Shown: positions 1 through 6,823 of the stretch, piece after piece
Numbering within the stretch: the stretch's first letter is position 1
How the letters are laid out: each line of letters starts with the position of its first letter
IMG/VR virus record: IMGVR_UViG_3300030104_004638
Location: 1-29,596 of that record
Length of the DNA stretch: 29,596 nt
Origin: a virus
Strand: one strand, 5' to 3'
Translations under genes and position numbers: made by a program
The notes under the pieces: model-generated
What the model was told of the DNA's origin: nothing
Seen by the model: only the letters and a program-made list of their open reading frames with translations
The model's database searches: none

Positions 1-45
1 ATGTAGAGTATTTTCCTTTTTATGATTTGTATAGCCCTCCCCTTA

Positions 46-414
46 CTAGGTTAAATTATTATTTTTTTTTATTTTTATTTTTTTAATCATATTATTTTTT
101 TTTCTTCTATTAACAGCATGAGCAGTCTTAACTCTATGACACCTATTACATAAGCTCTGCAAGTTAGAAACATTCCACACACTACCACCATCAGCTATCT
201 CTTTAATATGATCTACTATCTTAGCAGTAGTTATCTTATTATTTCTTTCACACTCTACACATATAGGATTATGTTTTATATAATGATTCCTAAGCTTCCT
301 CCACCTATTACTCTGATATATATTAGCATACTCAGCTCTAGAATAAGATTTATTATAATCCTTCTTAATCTTTCTTATCCATTTATATTTAGTAGTAGTA
401 GGTAAATAAGGCAT
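46..414 (-). CDS. HNH endonuclease, TerS-associated type
   Basis: A 122-aa small HNH nuclease. Residues about 25-40 (SNRWRKLRNHYIKHNPIC) have the R-W-rklR..hl..nPlC lead-in typical of phage HNH proteins encoded next to the terminase. Two Cys pairs, CVEC (about 52-55) and CNRC (about 89-92), should bind structural zinc. The VDHI...GG...N-LQ-LC core supplies the catalytic His and the closing Asn/His of the beta-beta-alpha-metal fold. The C-terminus is a Lys/Asn-rich tail. In HK97-like phages such nucleases act with the terminase in cutting genome ends, and if the genome is circular or permuted this gene is immediately upstream of terS. The start overlaps the previous stop (TAATG). The family is clear; a role in packaging is inferred from family and position. 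Confidence 0.88.
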   Translation of the reverse strand: MPYLPTTTKYKWIRKIKKDYNKSYSRAEYANIYQSNRWRKLRNHYIKHNPICVECERNNKITTAKIVDHIKEIADGGSVWNVSNLQSLCNRCHRVKTAHAVNRRKKNNMIKKIKIKKNNNLT

Positions 415-638
415 TACTCAAAGCTTTTTAAATCTGAATTAAATAACTCTACTACCATATACTCAAATAGCTGAGCATTATTAACCTTAATACCTATAGC
501 ATTTAGCTTAGCCTTTAAGTCCTTATACATTAAATAAGTACTATGCTTACAGCTTATACTTAGCTTATGGCTATACTCAGTATCATATAAATTATTACCA
601 GCCATATTAATTAAATCATTTATATCTATTTCTTTCAT
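414..638 (-). CDS. small protein of unknown function before the HNH gene
   Basis: A 74-aa protein I do not recognise. Its middle (about residues 24-60, SHKLSISCKHSTYLMYKDLK then a second predicted helix) gives a short strand followed by two helices. That could fit a ribbon-helix-helix-like DNA-binding fold, but no diagnostic motif is visible. Its stop overlaps the HNH start as TAATG, so the two genes are translationally coupled and probably expressed together. It is preceded by a hairpin-containing intergenic region and a possible promoter. A regulatory role is only a guess. Confidence 0.6.
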   Translation of the reverse strand: MKEIDINDLINMAGNNLYDTEYSHKLSISCKHSTYLMYKDLKAKLNAIGIKVNNAQLFEYMVVELFNSDLKSFE

Positions 639-656
639 ATATATATATTAAACAGC

Positions 657-689
657 AAAGGCCTACAAATCGGAGATCTATAAGCCTTT
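657..689 (-). other. hairpin in the leader of the last two-gene unit
   Basis: AAAGGCCTA at 657-665 and TAAGCCTTT at 681-689 form a 9-bp stem with one G-T wobble around a 15-nt loop. It sits 19 bases before the start of the 74-aa gene. No U-tract follows, so it is more likely a leader structure or operator-like site than a terminator. Confidence 0.45.
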
Positions 690-712
690 ACATAAACAGA
701 AACAATACAAAA

Positions 713-739
713 CCTCATTAAGAGGAATATACAAATATA
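713..739 (-). promoter_or_regulatory. possible promoter -7 element plus a small hairpin
   Basis: On the minus strand TATATTTG (739 to 732) matches the Bacteroidota -7 consensus TAnnTTTG and lies just after the stop of the upstream gene. No good -33 TTG lies 17-21 nt upstream, so the promoter call is weak. Directly downstream, CCTC-TTAAT-GAGG (725 to 713) followed by TTTTG could be a weak terminator for the replication operon or part of the new leader. Confidence 0.4.
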
Positions 740-747
740 ATCATTTA

Positions 748-960
748 TTAAGACTTATCTAACTCCTTTAAGATATGTATAAAAAATTCTTTGATTATTT
801 TCTTCTGTTCCTTATTAAACTTATCTAAGCCTTCTATCTCTTTATTTATTTTCTTATTATATACTACAGCTCTCTCTCCTATATGAGTAAAGTATTCTAT
901 AGCTGCATCTTCTGTTTTATTATTCTTTTTATTATCCATATATAGTTTAGTCATTACCAT
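748..960 (-). CDS. small charged protein of unknown function
   Basis: A 70-aa lysine/glutamate-rich protein, predicted helical, with no recognised domain. Two starts are possible, ATG at 960 and ATG at 954. The second lies directly after the upstream HNH stop, while the first overlaps it by a few bases. It is the last gene of the replication operon, before the intergenic region with hairpins. Function unknown. Confidence 0.6.
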   Translation of the reverse strand: MVMTKLYMDNKKNNKTEDAAIEYFTHIGERAVVYNKKINKEIEGLDKFNKEQKKIIKEFFIHILKELDKS

Positions 961-1319
961 TTAATTTTATTAAGCTCCTCATCTTCTATCTTCTTTATTA
1001 TATTCTTTAGATGTATTACATAACATCTCTTATTAGCCTCTTTTGATTGTTCTACTTCATTATGACACTCTCTACATAAAGCTATTAAATTCTCAGGATA
1101 ATCTCTATAATTTTCTGTACCTCTTATCTTATTACCCTTAGCTCCTCCCATAGCTCTAGGTATTATATGATGAATATCTACAGCTTCTTTAAGGATAGGA
1201 GGTAATCCTTTACTATAAGCAAAAGGCTTATCACAATTATATTTACATATTTCACATATAATAACATCTCCCTCATCATATCCAAAGTAATTACAGTATA
1301 TTTTTTTATGATTTACCAT
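954..1319 (-). CDS. HNH endonuclease (second, in the replication operon)
   Basis: A 121-aa HNH protein distinct from the one at the left end. CEICKYNC (about 22-29) and CREC (about 87-90) form zinc-binding knuckles. DIHHIIPRAMGG (about 48-59) carries the catalytic His region, and the ENLIALCRECHNEVE segment completes the HNH core with its Asn and final His. It lies between a small membrane peptide gene, whose 3' end it overlaps by 14 bp, and a 70-aa unknown. It may be a free-standing homing-type nuclease or a processing enzyme. It is not next to the terminase, so packaging is not the obvious role. Confidence 0.87.
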   Translation of the reverse strand: MVNHKKIYCNYFGYDEGDVIICEICKYNCDKPFAYSKGLPPILKEAVDIHHIIPRAMGGAKGNKIRGTENYRDYPENLIALCRECHNEVEQSKEANKRCYVIHLKNIIKKIEDEELNKIKW

Positions 1320-1416
1320 TAGTTTTTTTATCTATCCAGGATCCTACTTGTGAAGATATATAAATACCAGCTGTAAAGCCTATACCTAAACATAATCCTA
1401 TTAATATATATTCCAT
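1306..1416 (-). CDS. 36-aa single-pass membrane peptide
   Basis: An ATG at 1416 opens a 36-codon frame ending in TAA inside the start of the HNH gene. The product begins MEYILIGLCLGIGFTAGIY, a clear hydrophobic helix with Gly spacing (GLCLG, GIGFTAG) suited to helix packing. A short polar tail ending WIDKKTNGKS follows. It fills what would otherwise be a gap between two tightly packed genes, which supports it being real. Function unknown. A small inner-membrane effector is possible but nothing shows this. Confidence 0.6.
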   Translation of the reverse strand: MEYILIGLCLGIGFTAGIYISSQVGSWIDKKTNGKS

Positions 1417-1418
1417 TA

Positions 1419-1829
1419 TTATTTATTTTTAGTTATTACTATTATTTCTTTACCATGTTTATAATTAGCTGGGATTATAACTTCTCCTCCCTCTCCTAAA
1501 GTAGTTAGATTTCTAGTCATTTGATTATAAGCTCCTTTATGTTTTTCTTTAAGCTCTTTTAACTGTTTTTCTAAATCCTGAATTTCAGAAATATGTTTAA
1601 AATCCCATCTACCAGCTGAAGATCTAGAGCTGATATTATATCCATCTATTTCAGTACCTCCTCTACCATATTTAGTAATCTCATCTAAAGCTATATCATC
1701 TATCATAGATTTATACTCTTTTGCTTTTTTTTCTATTTCTTTTAATACTATAACAGCTTTAAGAGGATCTATTTCTCCCTCTTTTACTAAATCATATATA
1801 TCTTTTACTGGTAATTTACTTATATCCAT
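1419..1829 (-). CDS. conserved phage-type protein of unknown function, replication operon
   Basis: A 136-aa protein with an N-terminal helical part (residues 1-50), a glycine-rich middle (GRGGTEIDGYNISSRSSAGR, about 55-74), and then a W-D-F-K-H motif leading into a long charged helix (about 75-115). This layout, a short motif around RWDFK followed by a coiled-coil segment, resembles small proteins I associate with phage replication regions, but I cannot assign a named family. It lies directly downstream of the replisome-organizer-like gene, separated by one base. Confidence 0.7.
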   Translation of the reverse strand: MDISKLPVKDIYDLVKEGEIDPLKAVIVLKEIEKKAKEYKSMIDDIALDEITKYGRGGTEIDGYNISSRSSAGRWDFKHISEIQDLEKQLKELKEKHKGAYNQMTRNLTTLGEGGEVIIPANYKHGKEIIVITKNK

Positions 1830-1830
1830 A

Positions 1831-2631
1831 TTATTTTACTTTTTTCCATTGAGCAGCTCCATTATAAGAGTATTTTTGCTCATACCCTAAGCTTATTAAA
1901 TGTTCTCGGTATTTTTTTTGCTGAGTTTGATCTTCTGCTATTCTTTGAGCATAAGCTTTATCATAAAAATCAGGCATACCTCCCTTTTTTTGTGTAGGAA
2001 ATTGATTTCTTACCCATCTATCCAATCTCCTCTCTATTGAAAAAGTTTTTTCAAGTTGATACCTCATCTTACCCTTAGTATTTTTTTCAGTCCAGTATTC
2101 TATAAAATTAGTATGATGTAAAGAGTTAGGTAATTTATATACATATTCTTTAAAAGATTCCTCTGTGTTAGGAAATTCATTTTTATTATTATTCTTTTTT
2201 TTATTATTATTATTCTCTTTATTATTATTCTTATTATTATCATTATACTCTATATCTAGACTATCTATAGGGTATATATACTTTATAAGCTCATTATTTT
2301 TAACTTCATTTAATTCTTTTTCTATACACTTTTTAACAGTAGGAGAAGCTGAATAATTATACTTTAAAAAATTAACTATAGCTATTTCATTAGTTTTTTT
2401 ACTTATTACTATTTTATTTAATCCTACAAACAGCTCTAAAAGCTTTTCTACAGTTTCTTTATTATATCCAGTATGATAAGTTATTTGCCTTACTGAAATT
2501 TCATAAATTCCACATTGTTTTACATTAGGATTAGTAAGTAAGTATATATAAAAGTATTTTTGTTCAGGAGTTAGATCCAGTATTAAAGGATCATTCCAAA
2601 AAGTAGTATGTATCTGTCTATATTTCGCCAT
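1831..2631 (-). CDS. replisome organizer / replication initiation protein (DnaD-like)
   Basis: A 266-aa protein. The N-terminus (1-110) has the RQIHTTFWNDP...LTPEQKYFYIYLLTNP...GIYEIS pattern of phage replisome-organizer N-terminal winged-helix domains. These bind the origin and recruit host helicase loader or helicase. An Asn/Lys low-complexity linker (about 132-155) leads to a C-terminal domain with FIEYWTEKN...RRLDRWVRNQF, as in DnaD/primosomal-type phage proteins. With no phage polymerase in the window, this protein most likely redirects the host replisome. The SSB-like and DnaA-C-like genes are just upstream, forming a compact initiation set. The low-complexity linker makes its reading frame tract-rich and prone to slippage. 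Confidence 0.78.
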   Translation of the reverse strand: MAKYRQIHTTFWNDPLILDLTPEQKYFYIYLLTNPNVKQCGIYEISVRQITYHTGYNKETVEKLLELFVGLNKIVISKKTNEIAIVNFLKYNYSASPTVKKCIEKELNEVKNNELIKYIYPIDSLDIEYNDNNKNNNKENNNNKKKNNNKNEFPNTEESFKEYVYKLPNSLHHTNFIEYWTEKNTKGKMRYQLEKTFSIERRLDRWVRNQFPTQKKGGMPDFYDKAYAQRIAEDQTQQKKYREHLISLGYEQKYSYNGAAQWKKVK

Positions 2632-2651
2632 TTTGTTTCTGTTTTAATTTA

Positions 2652-2963
2652 TTAAAAAGGAGGATTATTATCTATATGTATTTCATCTTCTAAAACTATA
2701 TTTTTTACATTTAAAGTATTAAAAAATTTATCCTTCCATTGATTACTCTTAATATAAAATTCAATTTTTACAAATCTATCTATTTTTATACTTTCTTTAA
2801 ATAAATTTATTTTAGTTTCTCCAAAAATTTCAAATTGATGTTTGTGATGAAATCCTGTATCTGATTCTTCTATAGTAATTAACATTTTTTCAGCATTTTC
2901 TCCATTTTTGAGTTTTATATTTTCTGTTTTAGTATTTATTATTTGTCCTCTTATTTTATACAT
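2652..2963 (-). CDS. single-stranded DNA-binding-like protein (DUF3127 type)
   Basis: A 103-aa OB-fold-like protein. The start MYKIRGQIINTKTENIKLKNG and the later FEIFGETKI...IDRFVKIEFYI segment match the layout of DUF3127, a short SSB-like family common in Bacteroidota. The C-terminus, ending IDNNPPF, mimics the acidic SSB tip (DDDIPF) that recruits partner proteins. It probably coats ssDNA during phage replication and docks host replication proteins. It overlaps the upstream gene by 8 bp and is followed by the replisome-organizer-like gene. Confidence 0.75.
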   Translation of the reverse strand: MYKIRGQIINTKTENIKLKNGENAEKMLITIEESDTGFHHKHQFEIFGETKINLFKESIKIDRFVKIEFYIKSNQWKDKFFNTLNVKNIVLEDEIHIDNNPPF

Positions 2964-3393
2964 AACTTTTTTTATTTAATTTAATTTTTAATATATCTAT
3001 CTGATGTTCTAGTCTATTATTTTCATTTAATATCTGCTCATATTTATTTTCATTTAATAAATCATACTTAGTTTTAGTTATACTATAAGCTAAATCTAAA
3101 TTAGTATCAGTCCAATTACTATACTGAGTATAAGTATTATCATAAGTTTTTTTATAATGATTAATTAATTCATATTCAGTTTCATGATATTTTATATGTT
3201 TTTCTATAAACTCTATAGGCTTATTAAATATCTCTGAAATTTGAAACACATTATAATCCTGAGATAATAATATATGATAAACTATAGCTCTACAGTCTTT
3301 TATCCTGGGATTACTAAATACATTATAAAAATCTGCAAATTTTACAGAATTATAATAACAGCATATTCTAACTAATCTATTTACTGAAGGCAT
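2956..3393 (-). CDS. DnaA C-terminal-like HTH protein
   Basis: A 145-aa protein. Residues about 30-75 (KDCRAIVYHILLSQDYNV followed by FQISEIFNKPIEFIEKHI) follow the pattern of the DnaA domain IV helix-turn-helix: a helix with R..v.ylL, a turn, then eIs..F.k....v.khi. The remainder is Tyr/Asn-rich and ends in a coiled coil (about 115-140). It probably binds double-stranded DNA at the phage origin. There is no AAA+ module, so it is not a full initiator. The start overlaps the previous gene's 3' end, and it lies directly upstream of the SSB-like gene. Confidence 0.6.
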   Translation of the reverse strand: MPSVNRLVRICCYYNSVKFADFYNVFSNPRIKDCRAIVYHILLSQDYNVFQISEIFNKPIEFIEKHIKYHETEYELINHYKKTYDNTYTQYSNWTDTNLDLAYSITKTKYDLLNENKYEQILNENNRLEHQIDILKIKLNKKSYV

Positions 3394-3595
3394 TATCTAT
3401 ATATTTATCTTCTGCTATATAATCTTCTCCATAAATTAACATCTTATACTCCTCTGATTTATATTCTAAATAATCAATTACATCAATATCTTCACTTTTA
3501 TCTAACATTAATAAAACATCAGCTAAATCATCTTTATTACATCTTACTAAAATATCTGATGTATTATTACATAATATAATATAAGTACTCTCCAT
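3377..3595 (-). CDS. small acidic protein of unknown function
   Basis: A 72-aa acidic protein rich in Asp, Glu and Tyr. It starts MESTYIILCNNTSDILVRC, which looks like alternating beta strands, followed by a helical acidic segment (DDLADVLLMLDKSEDIDV). No family recognised. It overlaps both neighbours by a few bases within the replication operon, so it is certainly co-expressed with them. The acidic character is compatible with DNA mimicry, but nothing specific supports that. Confidence 0.6.
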   Translation of the reverse strand: MESTYIILCNNTSDILVRCNKDDLADVLLMLDKSEDIDVIDYLEYKSEEYKMLIYGEDYIAEDKYIDNAFSK

Positions 3596-4011
3596 TATTT
3601 ATTAAATTCTTCAGCTTCATCTTCTGAATAAAACCCAGCTAGATTAGCCATTTTAAGTACTACCCTAGCTAAACCTCTTTTTTCAGCCATACAGATAGGA
3701 AAATTTGATTTATTATTAGCTGGAGAAACTTCTCCAAAACTCTGAGCCATAGCCAAAGGCTGCCTAGTAGATCCCTGAGGGCCTTCTACCTCCTTCATAA
3801 TAGCTCCCTGAGCTAGTATTATACAGCTTTTATGATCTTCAGATATTTTTTCAATTTTAAAATTTACAGATATATCTAACTGAGCCTGAATTTTCTCTAT
3901 ACCAGCTCTAGTTATTATAGGTTTATCTTTTCCTCCAAACTTTAAAACAAAAATATCATCTTTTTCTAAATTATATTTTTTATATATTTCTTTTAGTTTA
4001 TTTGTATTCAT
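3595..4011 (-). CDS. conserved phage protein, possible recombination/annealing function
   Basis: A 138-aa protein. Two motifs stand out: KPIITRAGIEKIQAQLDISV near residues 29-48, and CMAEKRGLARVVLKMANLAG followed by FYSEDEAEEF at the C-terminus. Together with the middle segment FGEVSPANNKSNFP, this layout is familiar from phage early regions of Bacteroidota and marine phages, where it lies near SSB and exonuclease genes. The MAEKR..dR.vLKL helix recalls the end of single-strand annealing/ERF-like proteins, but I cannot confirm homology. Position upstream of the DnaA-C and SSB-like genes fits a DNA-metabolism role. Confidence 0.6.
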   Translation of the reverse strand: MNTNKLKEIYKKYNLEKDDIFVLKFGGKDKPIITRAGIEKIQAQLDISVNFKIEKISEDHKSCIILAQGAIMKEVEGPQGSTRQPLAMAQSFGEVSPANNKSNFPICMAEKRGLARVVLKMANLAGFYSEDEAEEFNK

Positions 4012-4150
4012 AATGTTCTTCTAATTTATTTACTTTTAATAATAATTTTAATTTAACTAAATCTAAAGCAGCTTTATCAGCTGTATTCATTTTTTCATTG
4101 TGTAATACAGATAATAATAAACTGTAATCTCTTTTATCTAATTTTTCCAT
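3998..4150 (-). CDS. 50-aa helical protein of unknown function
   Basis: ATG at 4150 opens a 50-codon frame ending in TAA at 3998. It overlaps the preceding gene by 17 bp and the following start by 14 bp, which is how other genes of this operon are packed. The product starts MEKLDKRDYSLLLSVLHNEK and continues with a Leu/Lys-rich amphipathic helix. No family recognised. Without it this would be the only sizeable gap in the operon. Confidence 0.6.
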   Translation of the reverse strand: MEKLDKRDYSLLLSVLHNEKMNTADKAALDLVKLKLLLKVNKLEEHYEYK

Positions 4151-4538
4151 CTTTAATTTCTTTATATTTTTGTACTTTTTCTTTTAATTTTGTTTTAGTT
4201 AATTTATCTTTTTTAGTCATTAACTCATTAGCTATTTTATATTTAGGATCTATACTATTAACATCATTCATATCTATATTTCTTAATACTCTTTGATAAT
4301 CAGATTTTATAGTTCTTAACATTGTAGTATCATCTAATTTTTCTATATCTACTTTACCCTGACCTATATGTAATAATATAGCTTTTTTTTCATCTTTACT
4401 CATTCTTTTAAAAGCTCTATCTAAAGTATTTAATATATCATCTACATCTTTATCTGATAATCTTTTCTCCTTTATAGGCCTATTAGGTATTATAGGCTTA
4501 TTAGGTATTATAGGTATTATAGGTATTTTTTTAGTCAT
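4134..4538 (-). CDS. unknown protein with an N-terminal Pro-Ile-Ile repeat
   Basis: A 134-aa protein whose first 22 residues are a repeat of proline and isoleucine (KIPIIPIIPNKPIIPNRPI). The rest is highly charged and helical. Residues 25-55 look like a small helical domain (LSDKDVDDILNTLDRAFKRM), and the C-terminus is Lys-rich. The N-terminus may form an extended polyproline-like arm. It belongs to the early operon and overlaps the upstream gene by 8 bp. No family recognised. Confidence 0.65.
   Translation of the reverse strand: MTKKIPIIPIIPNKPIIPNRPIKEKRLSDKDVDDILNTLDRAFKRMSKDEKKAILLHIGQGKVDIEKLDDTTMLRTIKSDYQRVLRNIDMNDVNSIDPKYKIANELMTKKDKLTKTKLKEKVQKYKEIKDGKIR
4473..4527. repeat. short tandem repeat encoding the Pro-Ile-Ile arm
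   Basis: On the plus strand the unit TATTAGGTATTATAGG recurs, with shortened copies of TATTATAGG. It lies within the 5' end of the preceding minus-strand gene. Being coding and in multiples of three, changes in copy number would lengthen or shorten the protein arm without a frameshift. Confidence 0.7.
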
Positions 4539-4851
4539 TAAGTTTTTCTTTTAATAAATTTTCTAATTTTCTCCAGTCATTTTTGTAATGATAAAATAAT
4601 ACATCATAACAAAAAATCGTAGAATATAAATAACATACATTCCTATTAAAGTATTTTTTAATCTCCTCCATCCCTTTTTTTCTGTAAACATCTATTATAT
4701 CTTTATCATTTATTTCTTTAGTTGCAAATTTTTTTTTGTGTTTTAGTAAGAGCCTTATGGCTCTATCTCTTTGTATATCCTCATCTAAAGATATTTCATT
4801 AACATCTAATAAGTAATAAAGCTCATCCATAAATTCATATATATTAATCAT
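4531..4851 (-). CDS. unknown helical protein, early operon
   Basis: A protein of 106 aa if begun at the ATG at 4851 (MINIYEFMDELYYLL). A TTG two codons upstream at 4857 would add two residues, but ATG is preferred here. The sequence is predicted all-helical, with an acidic N-terminus, a basic middle (DRAIRLLLKHKKKF) and an aromatic C-terminal part (YLYSTIFCYDVLFYHY). No family recognised. It follows the first gene of the early operon. Confidence 0.6.
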   Translation of the reverse strand: MINIYEFMDELYYLLDVNEISLDEDIQRDRAIRLLLKHKKKFATKEINDKDIIDVYRKKGMEEIKKYFNRNVCYLYSTIFCYDVLFYHYKNDWRKLENLLKEKLND

Positions 4852-4882
4852 ATACAAATATATATAGATAAAGCCTTATTAC

Positions 4883-5089
4883 TTACCCCCTATCTTTAAG
4901 CTGAGCTATTAGCTCCACTTGCATATCCATAAGATTCTTAAAGCTTTTAGTAAATAACCACATCTTAACATCACTACATCCATCCAATTTATTAAAATCT
5001 ACTTTAGTGTTATTTAATACTCTTAATCTTATTATTTCGTTTACTAGCCATACTTTCATATTAGGCCTTAAAGTTTCTGTATAGTTCAT
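4883..5089 (-). CDS. first small gene of the early/replication operon, unknown function
   Basis: A 68-aa protein that starts MNYTETLRPNMKVWLVNEII and is predicted mostly helical. It is the first gene after the 88-bp control region containing a TTGTTA/TAACAA palindrome, so it is likely among the first expressed early proteins. First-expressed early genes are often host-takeover or regulatory factors, but no motif shows what this one does. Confidence 0.6.
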   Translation of the reverse strand: MNYTETLRPNMKVWLVNEIIRLRVLNNTKVDFNKLDGCSDVKMWLFTKSFKNLMDMQVELIAQLKDRG

Positions 5090-5102
5090 AGTTTCTATTT
5101 TT

Positions 5103-5167
5103 GTTTACACAAATTAACCTATAAACTATTTAAAAAGAAAATTTTGGAGATGATTGTTATTAACAAT
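5103..5167 (-). promoter_or_regulatory. control region of the early operon with operator-like palindrome
   Basis: A perfect 15-bp palindrome (7-bp arms, 1-nt centre) lies at 5153-5167, reading ATTGTTATTAACAAT on the plus strand. It shares its arms TTGTTA/TAACAA with the palindrome at 25882-25895. A degenerate -7 box TTAATTTG (5117 to 5110, minus strand) lies nearer the start codon. No convincing -33 is seen. The region separates the late block from the replication operon. Confidence 0.5.
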
Positions 5168-5177
5168 AGAATGTTTA

Positions 5178-5924
5178 TTACTTAGAATAGCTTATTTTTT
5201 TACCTAAATCCATAGGAATAAAAAAACCATGTTTACCATCTACTACTATTCCACAGCCAAGAGTAGGCTTTTTACTAAAATTTTTACCATAAGCAAAAGC
5301 TAAGCTATTACCTATTAAGCATCCTACATTAAGAGCAAAGCATAACTCTTTATATGAAGCTCTATAGTTTACTCCTCCTGAGCTATGAGTATGACCTATA
5401 ACTACTGACTGTCTATAATCTTGCATAAAGCTTACAGCTGCATTTTGACCACTCTTACCAGTACCATGAAGATATAATACATTATCTATTTCTAGATAAT
5501 TATGAGTATTCCAGCTTTTAGGAAAATTCCAAGCTTCAGCAAAAGATTTATAAAATTTCTTAGGTATAGAATGTTTTAACATTCGCCTATTAATTAATTC
5601 ATCATGGTTACCCATCATTAAATCTCCAGCTCCAAAAGTTTTAAATAATTTATCTATATCTTTTTGAGCCATTTCAGCCTCCTTACCTCCTGAGGGCATA
5701 TCTGAATCTTTCTCCCACATATTCCATGCTGAGCCATCTACTAGATCTCCTATATGTACTACTCTATTTACTTGAAATTTATTAAATGTTTCATACAAAA
5801 ACTTTAAATGATCCTTATGAGCAAAAGGATAATGAGTATCAGATATGATACCTACTACATTAGATTTTTTATGATAGTTTATAAAATCATAAACATATTT
5901 ATTTAATCTAGGCCTAAAGCTCAT
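5178..5924 (-). CDS. calcineurin-like metallophosphoesterase
   Basis: A 248-aa protein with the full set of metal-binding motifs of the metallophosphoesterase superfamily: DTHYP (D-x-H, about residue 29), GDLVD (about 60), GNHDE (about 106), LHGTG (about 153) and GHTHS (about 177). These bind two metals and hydrolyse phosphoesters; the substrate cannot be read from the sequence. Such enzymes are common in marine and Bacteroidota phages, where roles in nucleotide second-messenger or nucleic-acid turnover have been proposed. It is last in the late/lysis block, overlapping the holin-like gene by 4 bp, just before the early-region control site. Confidence 0.88.
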   Translation of the reverse strand: MSFRPRLNKYVYDFINYHKKSNVVGIISDTHYPFAHKDHLKFLYETFNKFQVNRVVHIGDLVDGSAWNMWEKDSDMPSGGKEAEMAQKDIDKLFKTFGAGDLMMGNHDELINRRMLKHSIPKKFYKSFAEAWNFPKSWNTHNYLEIDNVLYLHGTGKSGQNAAVSFMQDYRQSVVIGHTHSSGGVNYRASYKELCFALNVGCLIGNSLAFAYGKNFSKKPTLGCGIVVDGKHGFFIPMDLGKKISYSK

Positions 5925-6316
5925 TTATCTTTTTTAGATGATCCCCCAAAAAAGAAATCAATAATAGTATTTACTTTAGCACTCATAGCTCCAAAAAGAG
6001 TACTTATAAAACTGATTTCAAACTCTCCTAAATTAATATCTCCTATTACAAAATATCTAGCTAATACAAAAGACAAAACAAAATAAGCTATAGTAAATAT
6101 AGTAGCTAATATCTTCTGTATATTACTATCATCTGAATACATAGCTCTTGCTGATTTTCTATCTTCTACTTCTAATTGATACATAGTCTGCTCATGAGAT
6201 TTAAGTAAAGATTTCAGCTTATGTTTAGCCTCTAATTTTTCTTCTTTAGTTGTAATAACTTCATCTAATATCTTACTAGAATCAGATACTAAACTTTTAA
6301 TAATACTTTTTATCAT
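5921..6316 (-). CDS. holin-like membrane protein
   Basis: A 131-aa protein. The N-terminal soluble part (1-70) is charged and includes EVEDRKSARAMY, a pattern seen in a common phage holin-like family. Two hydrophobic helices follow (about 68-90, ILATIFTIAYFVLSFVLARY; and about 100-125, FEISFISTLFGAMSA), then a short polar tail FFFGGSSKKDK. It probably makes the inner-membrane lesion that releases or activates the endolysin encoded immediately upstream, with which it overlaps by 4 bp. Confidence 0.72.
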   Translation of the reverse strand: MIKSIIKSLVSDSSKILDEVITTKEEKLEAKHKLKSLLKSHEQTMYQLEVEDRKSARAMYSDDSNIQKILATIFTIAYFVLSFVLARYFVIGDINLGEFEISFISTLFGAMSAKVNTIIDFFFGGSSKKDK

Positions 6317-6822
6317 AATGATTTATATTCTTTAATACTTTTATATCTAGTTCTGTTATTTTCATCTTTATAAGCTTCTAGTAATTTATTTCTATTTTTG
6401 CCTTCTGCAAAACTTATATGAATCCACCTATAATCAAATTCATTTATCATCTGGTCAAATTCTATACCTAGTTCTAGTATAGTATCAAATATCATTTTAT
6501 TATTAGCTTTACCATTTTCATCTACAAAATGTAAATCAGCAGCCTGGCCTTTACAGTGTTGAGAATATATTTTAGTAATAGATCCATCTTTATTTTTTTT
6601 CTCTTTATAAGCTCCCCCTAAAGCCTTATTTAATTCTAAACTTCTCCAGCCTGAATTTATTTTAATAGGGCCTATACAATCTCTTAAAGGTTGTAATACT
6701 TTCATACATAATATCTGCATATTTCTTATATGTTCTTTAGGAGGATTTAATTCTAAGCCTCTCCTTTTAGCTACATTAGATTTTAAAAATTCTTTTAAAG
6801 TAAAATTTTTGGATAACAACAT
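6313..6822 (-). CDS. endolysin, M15-type peptidoglycan peptidase
   Basis: A 169-aa protein. SGWRSLELNKALGG (about 57-70) and SQHCKGQAADLHF (about 86-98) match the M15_3 D-Ala-D-Ala carboxypeptidase / L-alanyl-D-glutamate peptidase pattern SxHxxGxAxD, whose His and Asp bind zinc. WIHISF (about 132-137) gives the third ligand in the W-x-H-[IV]-S motif. The start LSKNFTLKEFLKS is also typical. No signal peptide is visible, so export should need the adjacent holin-like protein. It cuts peptide stems in murein at lysis. Confidence 0.9.
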   Translation of the reverse strand: MLLSKNFTLKEFLKSNVAKRRGLELNPPKEHIRNMQILCMKVLQPLRDCIGPIKINSGWRSLELNKALGGAYKEKKNKDGSITKIYSQHCKGQAADLHFVDENGKANNKMIFDTILELGIEFDQMINEFDYRWIHISFAEGKNRNKLLEAYKDENNRTRYKSIKEYKSL

Positions 6823-6823
6823 T

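Noticed and set aside
208-405. Plus-strand open frames opposite minus-strand genes (also near 2165-2356, 9157-9405, 10331-10606, 12350-12541, 13317-13589, 22042-22260 and 25108-25356)
   Set aside because: They lie wholly inside well-supported minus-strand genes, have low-complexity or Ser/Ile/Leu-rich translations typical of antisense of A/T-rich coding DNA, and have no recognisable domains or promoters.
2165-2260. Asn/Lys-rich low-complexity stretch as a sign of a frameshifted or broken gene
   Set aside because: The frame is continuous on both sides, and both flanking domains match replisome-organizer-like proteins, so it is a linker.
4473-4527. Repeat array as a CRISPR
   Set aside because: Units are short and contiguous with no unique spacers, and they encode an in-frame protein repeat.
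4855-4862. TATATTTG on the minus strand as a promoter for the 106-aa early gene
   Set aside because: The box overlaps or nearly touches the start codon, which would place the start of transcription inside the coding region, and there is no -33 element.
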